The notes under the pieces were generated by a model. The model ran no database searches and was not told the origin of the DNA. It worked only from the letters and a program-made list of their open reading frames with translations. From Symbiodinium natans (Eukaryota; Sar; Dinophyceae; Suessiales; Symbiodiniaceae): a stretch of 52,500 bases of DNA. Positions 43,360 to 52,500 of this stretch are shown here, one piece after another. Where the stretch lies: NCBI GenBank assembly GCA_905221605.1, contig CAJNDS010000289.1, positions 22,501 to 75,000 on the forward strand, given 5' to 3'. Positions within the stretch are counted from its first letter, which is position 1; each line of letters begins with the position of its first letter. Position numbers and translations under genes: made by a program.

Positions 43360-44126
43360 TAAAAAGCTTCAAGGTCTTCAGTGGGCGTGGGGCTTTGGCA
43401 TCGTATCCCGTACTCATGTTAATTGCCCTCCCCTGGGGGATCCGGCAGTGGGCTGTTTGTTTCAGGGCTGCAGTTACAAGTAGGGTACTTCTGGTTAGAA
43501 TGGGTTCTGACCTGTTCCGCGCCCCGTTGATCGTTTTTCAAAAGACTCCGTTGAAATGCTAAAGAAAACCCTAGTAAGCCCCATACACCCTTTACGTATT
43601 TGATTTTTGTGCCTATTTATTTTTTTCTATTTAAGCTTTGCCGCAGCTTACAAAGGCCTTCGAGATTTAAAGTTTTTAGGCGTAACGTTACGGCATTAGG
43701 GCGTAGGGCTGGGCGGTCAGCAAAAGCTTTGCTGGGAGCAAAGAAGGTGTCTGAGCACCAATGAGAGGTCCCAAACTGGTCCGTGTGCCCGAAGGTCTAA
43801 AGTTGCGACTTTACGAAAAAATGACGGCGGGCATCAACGGGAACCTTCGATACAACGGATTTTGCTTGCGCAAAAACATGATTACAAGCAACGAATGCTG
43901 CTAGCTAGCCGGGAAATTAATCTTGCATTTCAAAATTGAGCTTTGCAAGCAGCTGACTTGAATGGCGAGGTCTGGCACTGCATGGACTTTCTGCGCAATA
44001 GTCAACACGGGCCAGGTCGACAGCAACAGTAACAACAGCCACTACTACTTGCACAGTGATTCTGCGCAGGCATTCGTTACCATGGTTTTTTGTCCAGGAA
44101 TCGAAGGCGAAGGCATAGTAGATTCA

Positions 44127-44290
44127 TTATTCTTGGCCATTCTCGCTATGAACGGACCGGCAATGGGGAGCAGCTGCGAATGTCTACCTGAACTTGCTCG
44201 CTTTTTCTGCCATCCAAAACGCCGCGCATACCCCGAACACATAAACAATCGGCTCAGCCCCCCCTGCACAAGCCCCCACACCCCTAGACT
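44127..44290. repeat. Interspersed repeat R, copy 3 (5' part only)
   Basis: TTATTCTTGGCCATTC-CGCTATGAACGGACCGGCAA through ACACCC matches the left 160 bases of copies 1 and 2. It is joined directly to the truncated paralogue flank. Confidence 0.75.
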
Positions 44291-44451
44291 TACAATAGCA
44301 AGATCGGGGATTCGGTGAAAACCTTCACAGGCACAGGCCAGAAGCTGCAAGCCAAGGTGGTTGCCGCGGCATGCCGTAACTAAGCCCCCTAAAGCCCAAC
44401 AATCCAAAGCCGCTCCAAACCCATCATCCAGGCCGGAACTAAACCGCAAAC

Positions 44452-44533
44452 AAACCCTAACCCTAAACCCTCAACCCTAAACCCTTAAACCCTGCAACCC
44501 TTAAACCCTAAACCCTAAACCCTAAACCCTAAT
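44452..44533 (+). repeat. Interstitial CCCTAAA block
   Basis: About ten CCCTAAA/CCCTCAA/CCCTTAAA units with small indels. Confidence 0.9.
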
Positions 44534-44867
44534 CTGCTGACGTTCCAGGCCTCGGCCATGACCAGCTTCCACGCGAGCCAACATGTCTCGGACATGTGAC
44601 CCAAGAAGCCTGGGGGGCGATTCGTGGCGATGCGTGTGACTGGGTGAGGGTTGGGGAGTTCGGACTCGGACAGATAAGGCTGGCTTCTGGATTGCTCTGG
44701 AAGGGGTTCCCCCTTTCAAGAAGGGTCTCAGTCTGCACAAAACCAGTTATTGAGGGCACGAAAAAACCCGAAGCCACCGAAGCCCGGCCCCGCCTTGCAA
44801 GAAACGGCAGAAGTACTGATTCGGCCTGTCTTGTCTCGCGCCTCGGCCTGGACCAGGGTATTTGTGG

Positions 44868-45004
44868 GAGAGTGAGGGAGAGGGACAGGGAGAGGGAGAG
44901 GGAGAGGGAGAGGGAGAGGGGGAGGGGGAGGGAGAGGGAGAGGGAGAGGGAGAGGGAGAGGGAGAGGGAGAGGGAGAGGGAGAGGGAGAGGGAGAGGGAG
45001 AGGG
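44868..45004 (+). repeat. (GGGAGA)n microsatellite
   Basis: A run of GAGAGG/GGGAGA hexamers with a GGGGGAGGGGGAGG interruption. The Arg-Glu and Ser-Pro frames over it are artefacts. Confidence 0.95.
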
Positions 45005-45327
45005 CTGACTCAGAAGTTCGGCGTCACATTCAGGATGCCTTGGCAAAGCAGCACAAGCCCCCAACGTCGGGGTCTGGAACCAAGGCCCCTGCAGGCGTCT
45101 GTAGAGGTTCAGCAGTGACTGAAGGGTGACGAGCTGTGTGCCTTGGAAGTGCAAAGGCCAAAGGGGCTGTCATGCTCACACACCTGGAGCTGTTGCAGTA
45201 GCTTGCGAGACGTCCCGTTGGAGGGGAGCAGCCTTTTTCTGGAGTGCTTAGGCGCTGCTGAAGCTGGGGATCCGGCTTGGATTTGCCTCGTCGCAGCCCC
45301 GAAGGCAAGAGTAACTTTATAACTTCT

Positions 45328-45385
45328 TGGATCCTGTGAAGGATGCCATTCACAAAAGCATTCACAAAAGCACCCAGTCCAGTTT
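45328..45385 (+). repeat. Extra direct copy of the palindrome arm
   Basis: GGATCCTGTGAAGGATGCCA plus TTCACAAAAGCA matches 45487-45518, with TTCACAAAAGCA duplicated once, then CCCAGTCCAG. It shows that the arm existed as a direct repeat before or after the palindrome formed. Confidence 0.75.
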
Positions 45386-45403
45386 GCGTGCCATGTTGGA
45401 ATG

Positions 45404-45650
45404 ATCTCACTGCAAGCTATTCGCAAGAAGTATCGACAAGCAGCCTTGGCAAGCTTGGGCCGGGACTTGTCTTATCCCGACTTCCTGGATCCTGTGAAGG
45501 ATGCCATTCACAAAAGCACCCAGTCCAGCTTGGCAAGCTGGACTGGGTGCTTTTGTGAATGGCATCCTTCACAGGATCCAGGAAGTCGGGATAAGACAAG
45601 TCCCGGCCCAAGCTTTCCAAGGCTGCTTGTAATGGCTTGCAGCGAGATCC
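45404..45650. repeat. Near-perfect palindrome of about 247 bp
   Basis: Centre at 45533 (CCAGCTTG-G-CAAGCTGG). The arms are identical outwards for about 80 bases, through GGGCCGGGACTTGTCTTATC, and then diverge mildly (an 11-base length difference near 45425-45440) before matching again at GATCTCACTGCAAGC / GCTTGCAGCGAGATC. It has essentially no spacer, so it can form a cruciform, and it codes for nothing recognisable. Confidence 0.9.
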
Positions 45651-45738
45651 TTACAACGAGGAGTCAGCATATCTCCTGGGCACATGCCGCTCACTTGTCA
45701 GCGTAGGAAACACCGGCACCCACTCAGGCTCAAAGCTG

Positions 45739-46650
45739 TCATCTGGGGCCGTTGAAAACGACCAGCAGCTCGGGACGCCTATGCCTCATGATGCAGATGT
45801 GGCTAATCTTCAAGACTTTGCACACATGCGCCCTATTGGGCACTCGAGCAGCACACACGATTGATGTAGTGGGCTCCTGCAGGTGGACATGCGCTGCCAC
45901 ATGTTTCTGAAGAGATCCCAGCTCAGCAAAAGTTCCCGGTGGCTGTGGCTTACCGCGCAACAGGCACCAAGACATAAAGGGTCGTCAAGGAATAAACTGG
46001 CATAAACTGGCGTGGTTTGATTAAGCCACGCCAAGAACTCATTTTTATGAACGTTTTCAAACCTTCACTCCAGGATGCATCAGGATCGTAGAAAACCTTC
46101 CAAAAGAGAAGCCGCTCAAATGCTCGCCGCATGTCGACAGGCCTGTCGGATGGGCCAAGGTAGTAGACCAGATTTTCCAACGGGCACTTCTGAGAACTGC
46201 GCTGTCCTTGCAACCTACAGTGCGGAGCAGACGAAGTTGGCATCCGACACAGTACGCTTCTCGAACTGCTGATGCCAATAGCAGCGCGTCTTCTGGGTCG
46301 AAGTCCACGAAATGTACAATGTGCTGTGATTTTCTCACGTTGCTGTCCCACACCTTTTTGCCCAAAAAGCAATGACAAGTTCTGCGCAGACTGTAGTGAT
46401 GAAAACATCCGCGGCAACGATGTAACCATGGTTGCAACTACCAAGAGCATCGAAGGTCAGCTTTGCCAAGGTCGCGCAGGACACTTCCGGCAACATTCTT
46501 GGCAGACCAGTGAAGCGCGACTGCATGCATTTCACTGAAATCACATTGTCTGCGTACGCAAGATTGCCTTGAGTTGAAAATGTTGCAGACGCGCGTGAGA
46601 AGGTTGCTTGCTCAGGGCCTTTGCAGCTGTGATTGCGCAGACTCAATGGT
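45739..46650 (-). pseudogene. Broken minus-strand gene, unknown function
   Basis: Three overlapping frames carry successive protein-like pieces in one direction: VSCATLAKLTFDALGSCNHG and ADVFITTVCAELVIAFWAK (46600-46360), then VRKSQHIVHFVDFDPEDALL and LASAVREAYCVGCQLRLL (46360-46200), then CPLENLVYYLGPSDRPVDMR and FERLLFWKVFYDPDASW (46200-46060), and perhaps a last block at 45975-45739. Passing from one to the next requires frame changes without obvious introns, so this looks like a decayed gene, although short introns cannot be excluded. No family recognised. Confidence 0.4.
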
Positions 46651-46980
46651 CGTCAATCGTCTACGACGTATGCAATTTGCAGCAACAGCGGCATCCCTCA
46701 TGCAAGAATCGCAATTCATCCTCTTCTTCAGGCTCGCCCAGGACGCAGACTGTGGGCCGGGCGGCCGGAGGCCTAGTTCTTTGTCCTCCTGATGCAAGGT
46801 CAAACCATGGCCTATGACCACCTAAACCCTGAACCTTGGACCCAAGCGAACCATGCCAAAAACAAGGGCAGCTCTTCTGGCCTGGTTGCCAAAGACATGA
46901 GGCGCTTCCCAATTGAGATGCGCCTCGCGACATCGCTGAAACTTGATGCCCATGCACCCTGGAATCCTCTGCCCTTCATC

Positions 46981-47121
46981 CCTACTTGAAGGTTCATGGT
47001 ACTTACTAACCAATTATAACTGGGCTTATAACCCTACCTATAAGGCCCTTTAGGGGTATTATAAGTAGGGTTACAAGTACAGTTATAATTGGTTAGTAAG
47101 TACCATGAACCTTCAAGTAGG
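46981..47121. mobile_element. Foldback MITE, 141 bp, nearly all inverted repeat
   Basis: CCTACTTGAAGGTTCATGGT/ACTTACTAACCAATTATAAC at the left is matched by its complement at the right. Arms of about 63 bases with few mismatches, central loop TTTAGGGG. Outermost TA pairs (46983-46984 and 47118-47119) would fit TA target duplications, as in the MITEs at 43 kb, but the end sequence differs, so this is another family. Confidence 0.75.
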
Positions 47122-48524
47122 CCCCCCTGATTCAGAACGGCCACTCTATTATATACTCTATTTAAAAAATGCCTCCTTCCGCAGAACCGGCCTGCCCCCT
47201 CTCCCCACCCCCTCGCAAGGCTATCCCGGTCTTGGAATGGAGCCTTGACCCCCTGAGAGGTTAAGGGTTTAGGGAGCTAGGGCTTCAGGTCTTCAGCAGT
47301 GTTCGGGTTTCAGGTTCGAAGCTTCAGTGGCTGGGATCCGTGGGGCTCGGTTTTGGCGAAACTTTCTGGGGTTCAAGAAGCTTCAAGCATCTTCAAGCCC
47401 TTATCGCTAAACCAGCAAGCGCCCGTGCCTGTGGACTGGTTTGGGAGCTGCCTTCCGTGGTCGACCGCGTGAAGGGATAGAGACAGGATACGGCACCTGC
47501 AGGGTTTCGAGAGGCTAAGAAACTTGTTTCAAAGTTTTGGGTTTAGGCTCAACATCGACCTCTGCGATGCACCTGCTTGTCTGACTTCTGGCCGTTTTGC
47601 CGGGAAGTCTCGTATCGGCGGCATGTAGCCTGCTCAGGGATGCAGGATTTCCTTACGCATGATGTCGCATGTCATGGACAAGCAGTCGGTGCAACCTCCC
47701 AGTTCTGTCCATGTCGTCGCAATAAGCGCTTCCGACCCAAGCACTTTGTCTGGGCCCTGGCGGCAATAACTTCCGGCAGGAGCACGCACAAAAGCACAAA
47801 AAAACTGACTTCAAGCCGCAATTGCCCCCAAACAACAGCCGATCTCAAGGACACCCTGGCATCTTGCAGCGAAAGGTGCCTGTGGACCTGCACCAGCCTC
47901 AGAAACCAGGGCGACAGAAGTTAAATAGATCTGGAATGTTGATGCACCCTTGGCATTCGTTGCGATAGGTCGTCCAAAAAAGCCGCGGAGCCGACTCAAG
48001 TGCAGTCGCGAAGCCACGCTTGGAGATGGACGCTTAGAAGCTGCTGGTTCTGTGCGGACTGGACCTGTCGGGACTGAAGCCGACAGAAGCCCTCTGCCAA
48101 CTTGGCGTCTGCAAGCCATGAGCCAAACCAAGAAAGGGACCTGAGCTAAACTCCGGACACTGAACTCTAAACACCGGCTACCTAGAGAAGCTGGTGCTCA
48201 ATGGCTTGATGATTGAACAGAGGAATTTGCAAGCTACTTTAGGCACCAATGACTACAAGGAATCATTGCAAGTGTATTTGGTCCCCGAATATTCCTACTA
48301 CACCAGCATTTTTGGGTGGAGACTTCACTGCCTGCGCCCCCTAAACCGACCTGATATTCAAAATCGTTACTCCTGACTTCCAAACCCTTAACTCTGAACT
48401 CTAAACCCTAAAGCCGAAACTCTAAACTCTAAGCTTGCGATAGCCCCGCCCTGCAGAACCACCAGCAAAAGCACCAGCAAAAGCTGGACAAAAACTGCCC
48501 GGGAGTGATCACATGTTTTGTATC

Positions 48525-48760
48525 AAAACTTGTGCTGTTTTTGGTGCTACTTTTTGTGCTCCTGTTTGTGCTATTTCTGGTGCTACTTTTGATGCTCTCG
48601 TTTGTGCTCGTTTTTTGTAGGCTGCAAATTGCCACGCCGAGCTTCCCCTCGCAAACATGTCCATGCGGTGCTGATGACCGGCAAAATGACTCTGTTATTT
48701 CTGGTGCTACTTTTTCTGCTCCATTCAGTCATGCTTGGCAAGCGTCGTTCGCATTCTTGG
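48525..48760 (+). repeat. Imperfect TTTGTGCT / GGTGCTAC tandem repeat
   Basis: Units such as GTGCTGTTTTTGGTGCTACT, TTTTGTGCTCCTGTTTGTGC and TTTCTGGTGCTACTTTT alternate. The complementary ACCAGCAAAAGC units lie at 48460-48485, forming a partial inverted repeat with this block. Confidence 0.6.
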
Positions 48761-49663
48761 TGCTCTTTTTCGCCTGTGTGATACATACAAAAGCTTTTTT
48801 TCACTGTTACTAGGGCGGGGGGGCCTCCTAACTCTAAGCCCTAAACTCCCTCAACTCCAAGCGCCATCCCTTGACAAAGCCATGCGAGCTGCAAAGCCGA
48901 TAGTAGCAGCGATACCAGAGAGCCACTGCAGCATCATGGCCTCAGTCCAAGGTAGAGCCCCAAAAATTGGCATGCAGGGTTTGAAGTTAAGGACCTGAAG
49001 TTTACTGTTTTGGGGATCTTAGGGCTTCGGTGGCTAGATGTAGAAAGTAGATGGCACCATCTGCTACTCTTGGGTAAGTCCCAGGAACCCTAAACCCCAA
49101 ACCCTCAACCCTAAACCCCTTAAGAAAGCTCTACTTTCTGGATCCACCCAAGGGGTCTGGGAGGGCGTGCTGGCTTTTGGAGGCCCTGCGTTTGGGATTT
49201 GGTGTTGAGGTGTAGAGCTTGGGGCTTAAATCTTCACACAACATGCGTTTAGGGTCTAGGGTTTAGGGTTTAGGGTTCAACCGAGCTGCATCCTTGAGTC
49301 GTCCCATGGTCCATCGAAGTGCGCAGCCACTCCATGTCCTGGGCGCCGAGCTGGGGGTTATTTCAAGCTGCACTCACTGACTTGTAATCATTAACAAAGC
49401 CGTGCAAATCGTGTAGTTTTATGCACAAGGAAACAAAGATGTTGTGCCATGTAGTTCTTGAGGTTTTACAAGGAATTTGGCGGGGAGCTAACGATAAGAC
49501 TGTATTATTATACCATTGTCCGGATGCGTGTGCTTTTGTGCCGCAAGGACCGGGTCCAATGAGCACAATTTGATGGGTCCAAACGCTGTGTTCGCCCATG
49601 AAACCAACTCATTACTCATTAGATTCAATGGTCCTTAAACACTAGTATTCATGGTGTCTTCAC

Positions 49664-50281
49664 GAAGTTGTAGATGTAGCCCTGAAATCGCAGGGAATTG
49701 TAAAAGCATTGGCATAGTGTCGTGAATTCTGCTGAACCCAAACATCAGGAAAACATTGCCGCAACACACGATCTGTCCATGAAAACGCCCGACTTTTTTG
49801 GGCGTAGGCCTGTCTCAGGATCAGGCATTGTACCTTCAAAGCAAGGCGCGTAAGTTCGTGCCAGTCTAAAGCGGGTCGCGTGTGCAGGGAATGTGCTGGT
49901 ATGTTGGTGCAAAGTTCAGAGGACCTATCGGCAGTGACTGTGGATGGCAAGCATGCAGTGACAACGCATCCAGCTTGCGGGCTTCAAGCCTTCTTGGAGC
50001 GTCCTGAAGGATGTTTCCTCCTGCTGCACCTGGCAAGCTCTGATAGTCCTCAAACCCTCAATGGCCAAAAACGCTAAACCCCGAGCATCCTTACATGTTG
50101 TGGGAGGCCGATGTATGTAAGGAGAATGTATGAAGTCCAACAGTGTCCTACAGGTAATGACCTCCTTGAATGCAAACCATGACTGCGCGCCTTCAATCGC
50201 TGATCGTGTTCCCGTAGTTCTTCCCAGGCATGCTCGCAAATCAACTCCTCGTAAACCTTGCAAACAATGAAACAGCGGCAT
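49664..50281 (-). other. Possible exon remnants, minus strand
   Basis: Two adjoining frames (50281-49925 and 49950-49660) look mildly protein-like (RTTGTRSAIEGAQSWFAFK; ALDWHELTRLALKVQCLIL), but they have no recognised motifs, and start and splice sites are unclear. Confidence 0.25.
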
Positions 50282-50594
50282 CTTACATAATCCTACATGT
50301 CGGCTTCACGTGGCTGCGCGGCCCTGTCATTTGAGTGCGGCCTATGTCGATCCAGGTCAACGCGGTAGTTCAAATTCCCTTAGCTAGCGCAACATGAGAG
50401 GAAGAACCCTTGTAGCTCGGAGCCGCTCATGTAAAATGAAAGCAAAGGAGAAGATGCAAGGAAACGCAATCTTGTGAAGCATGCTGCCAAGCAACCCACC
50501 CAAAACACGTGCGTAAACCTGAGGTGTCAGCAAAGCAACAACAAATTTTTCTATCTGGCCCACAGCGAATAGTTACTATCGCTTTGCAAGAAAA

Positions 50595-50995
50595 ACTGCT
50601 ACGTGAATGGCCTGAGCTGCTCTGTTGTCAGGCGAATGCCCTCGATGATTTGCGCCGCGTCACTGTTGCGACGATCAATATTGCTTTGGTGGGCTGCCAG
50701 ACGCGAGCAGACGAATCAGATACTTCTATCCCTGATCCAGAGTGACAGCCCTAGCCCGCCCTTGTTGGCAAGGAAGCCGCCGAGTACTGTCGCCTCATAT
50801 GTTGCTGCCACGTTGATCGGCTGACTTTGTCCGTGGCATGGCAGAAGATTTGGCAGTAGCCCATCTCGTGCTTGCAAATTTGCACAAAGAAAAAGCAAGC
50901 TTTCCTCCACAGATGCACGCCAATCGGTCGTGGCTCGTAGATGCATTCCTGCACTCCGACCAAGTAAATGTCATAGCCAGGCTGCAACCCATCCT
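50595..50995 (-). pseudogene. Inositol polyphosphate 5-phosphatase domain fragment with frameshift and in-frame TGA
   Basis: On the minus strand: YDIYLVGVQECIYEPR (matches the DI-x-GLQE motif), then, after a frame change near 50820, INVAATYEATVLGGFLANKG and GLGLSLWIRDRSI (the GNKG-G-x-SL motif). A TGA at about 50722-50720 follows, and the same frame continues FVCSRLAAHQSNIDRRNSDA plus AQIIEGIRL (matches FVNSHLAAH...RN-D). Motif order and spacing fit the IPPc catalytic domain, which removes the 5-phosphate of inositol lipids and phosphates. The later WLGDLNYR and PAWCDR motifs were not found. The TGA sits where many relatives have Cys. With the frameshift, the simplest view is a pseudogene. 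Confidence 0.6.
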
Positions 50996-51212
50996 CACAA
51001 GACATTTACATCATCAAGTGCACTCGAGAGCTTATACTCTATAGTCTCTAGTATCTGCGCGCTGCCATCAACTTACCGTAACCTGGTCAAAAGACAAACT
51101 CAAACTGCACAAAATCTCCCGCATATCATCCGGAGGCTGTGCATTTCCCATGTTCCTGCATGTGCCAGCGAAAGTTGTCATCCACGCGGGCATCGAGGCA
51201 GTCCAAAAACTT

Positions 51213-51310
51213 GCCTGGACATCGTCATGCGACAGCAAGAACATTTGCACTGCCTCCCGTGGCGAAAGTGCAAATGTTCTAGCTGTCGCATGACCATGTC
51301 CAAGCCAGGC
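51213..51310. repeat. Foldback hairpin element H4
   Basis: GCCTGGACATCGTCATGCGA/CAGC with an inner extension AAGAACATTTGCACT pairs with AGTGCAAATGTTCT and GCTGTCGCATGACCATGTCC/AAGCCAGGC. The stem is about 40 bp with a 15-base loop. The outer half is the same sequence as H3. Confidence 0.9.
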
Positions 51311-51385
51311 TTGGTCGCCTGACTTGTCGAATCCTTGTTCATGCATACGCCGCGAACTGCTTTGCAAATTTCGCAGGGGCCTCAC

Positions 51386-52260
51386 ACCTTAAACCTACGG
51401 CTCCGCAACCTCATACCTTAGGCTTACACAGTTGGCAACACCCCGCGAACCCGCATAAGACTCAAAGACCCGCCCGAGAGGACTGCTTGAGGCTCGACGA
51501 CAAACTAAAGGCCTGAGCCCCGGCCCGCGGCCGACGACGCTCTGCGCGATACGTACGGGACCTTGTCGATCCTCAACCCCACCACTGAAGTAAAACACGC
51601 ACGACGCTTGCAACCACTGACCCGAGCCGAGAAGCAAGTGGATCGGCCCAAGAAGGCCCGGGCAAGCGCACAGCTGTAAGTCGTAGATCTGTGATGCGTT
51701 CCTTTGCTTGCGCACGCCAACCAAGTATTGTAGTGACGCTTCAAAGTTCATACAGGCCTCAGCCCTCAGACGTACTGCCGAGCATGAAGGAGCCCTTAGA
51801 TTTACTGCCGAGCATGAAGGCCCTGGAAATGGTTTCAGGGCCTTTCAGATCTCAGCCCTAAACAGTTTGAAGCTGCGACTAGCAGTTTAGGGGCCTGGGA
51901 AATTTCAAGCGACTGGAAGCTTTCTAGGAACCCCGGCAGCATAATGCGTTGAACAGTAGCTGCAAGCAAGCAAGCAAGCTATACACTCACATCGCATTCT
52001 TTGTTACAACAACTTGGCCTGCGCAAGTAAATGCCACTGCACAACCTTAAATCTTCAACTCAGTCGCATTCCACAGGCCTGAGTGCGCACATGTCGCAAG
52101 CTTCACACACAACAAACCCCTGTTTCACTGAAGTCGCAATCTTCACACACAGCCGGAGAGAGCCTCACTCCTACAAGCCGTAATTTTCAAGCGCAAAAAA
52201 CGGGCCACGAACAAGTGTTCCACACACGCGAATGCGCTCAAGGTTGCAAACTTCATTCAC
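51386..52260. other. Spacer without recognised gene
   Basis: A local direct repeat (ACTGCCGAGCATGAAGG at 51774 and 51801), a (GCAA)n run at 51962-51980 and a repeated CTTCACACACA (52099, 52141). No coding region recognised. Confidence 0.4.

Positions 52261-52500
<240 letters not shown>

Larger units (their letters stand above)
42760..44126. repeat. Duplicated segment S, copy 3, with two MITE insertions and truncated paralogue flank
   Basis: It contains the same blocks as 33900-35390 (see copy 1), partly rearranged, interrupted by two MITEs (43081-43171, 43260-43359). It ends at 43962-44126 with the 3'-flanking sequence of paralogue 2 (GAATGGCGAGGTCT, then GATTCTGCGCAGGCATTCGT, to GTAGATTCA). 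The coding part is missing. At 44127 the sequence switches to repeat R. Confidence 0.75.
46651..49660. other. Gene-poor region with short repeats
   Basis: Apart from the foldback MITE, I see TTTAGGG-type fragments (47268, 49084-49115, 49250-49280), a GGTGCTACTTTTTGTGCTC-like imperfect tandem repeat (48525-48620 and 48700-48730) and a fragment of repeat R (CAACCGAGCTGCATCC to CAAGCTGCACTC, 49279-49374). Minus-strand frames at 49363-49599 may be exon remnants, but nothing is recognisable. Confidence 0.4.

Noticed and set aside
44596-45154. Frames rich in Arg-Glu or Ser-Pro
   Set aside because: Translation of the (GGGAGA)n microsatellite.

Overview
The window looks like nuclear DNA of a dinoflagellate, most likely a Symbiodinium-like (Suessiales) genome. 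The reasons are internal plant/alveolate-type telomere repeats (TTTAGGG on the left, CCCTAAA on the right), a relic of the dinoflagellate spliced leader (TTTTGGCTCAAG at 23102-23113), abundant simple repeats and palindromes, sparse intron-containing genes, and FNIP/LRR-type protein fragments. I saw no rRNA, tRNA or CRISPR. The species call is inference.

Left part (1-7.5 kb): TTTAGGG-type repeats, then two minus-strand multi-exon host genes of unknown function. Gene B lies at about 2404-1386 and has a coiled-coil exon and a Cys/Gly/Trp-rich exon. Gene A lies at 5826-2818 and has three exons, with one convincing GT-AG intron. A CATGC-rich satellite with alternating 82/86-bp units follows.

Centre (7.6-22.6 kb): a GC-rich, plus-strand composite retroelement of about 15 kb with four long, uninterrupted, overlapping reading frames. 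ORF1 is Gag with two CCCH zinc fingers plus a retropepsin. ORF2 carries an RT thumb, an RNase H and a complete D,D35E integrase, but no RT palm. ORF3 carries the missing RT fingers and palm (YVDD), followed by a complete-looking Tpt1/KptA RNA 2'-phosphotransferase domain and several zinc fingers. ORF4 carries a transmembrane segment, a SWIM zinc motif and a PLD/HKD nuclease-like domain. ORF1 and ORF2 both end in GTG-TGA, and in both cases a +1 shift at that point enters the next frame. ORF1-ORF3 have no early ATG. A split, rearranged RT together with two RNA-processing-type enzymes in one mobile element is the most unusual content of the window.

Right part (22.6-52.5 kb): three hairpins downstream of ORF4, the spliced-leader relic, a TATATACA microsatellite, a minus-strand multi-exon gene C (about 25.8-24.4 kb), FNIP/LRR remnants, many tandem repeats, and a patchwork of duplicated segments. 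Within the patchwork lie two intact 224-aa paralogues of unknown function, a truncated third copy, a pair of MITEs with TA target duplications, a four-member foldback-hairpin family, two large palindromes, an inositol 5-phosphatase remnant with an in-frame TGA, and a final (CA)n tract.
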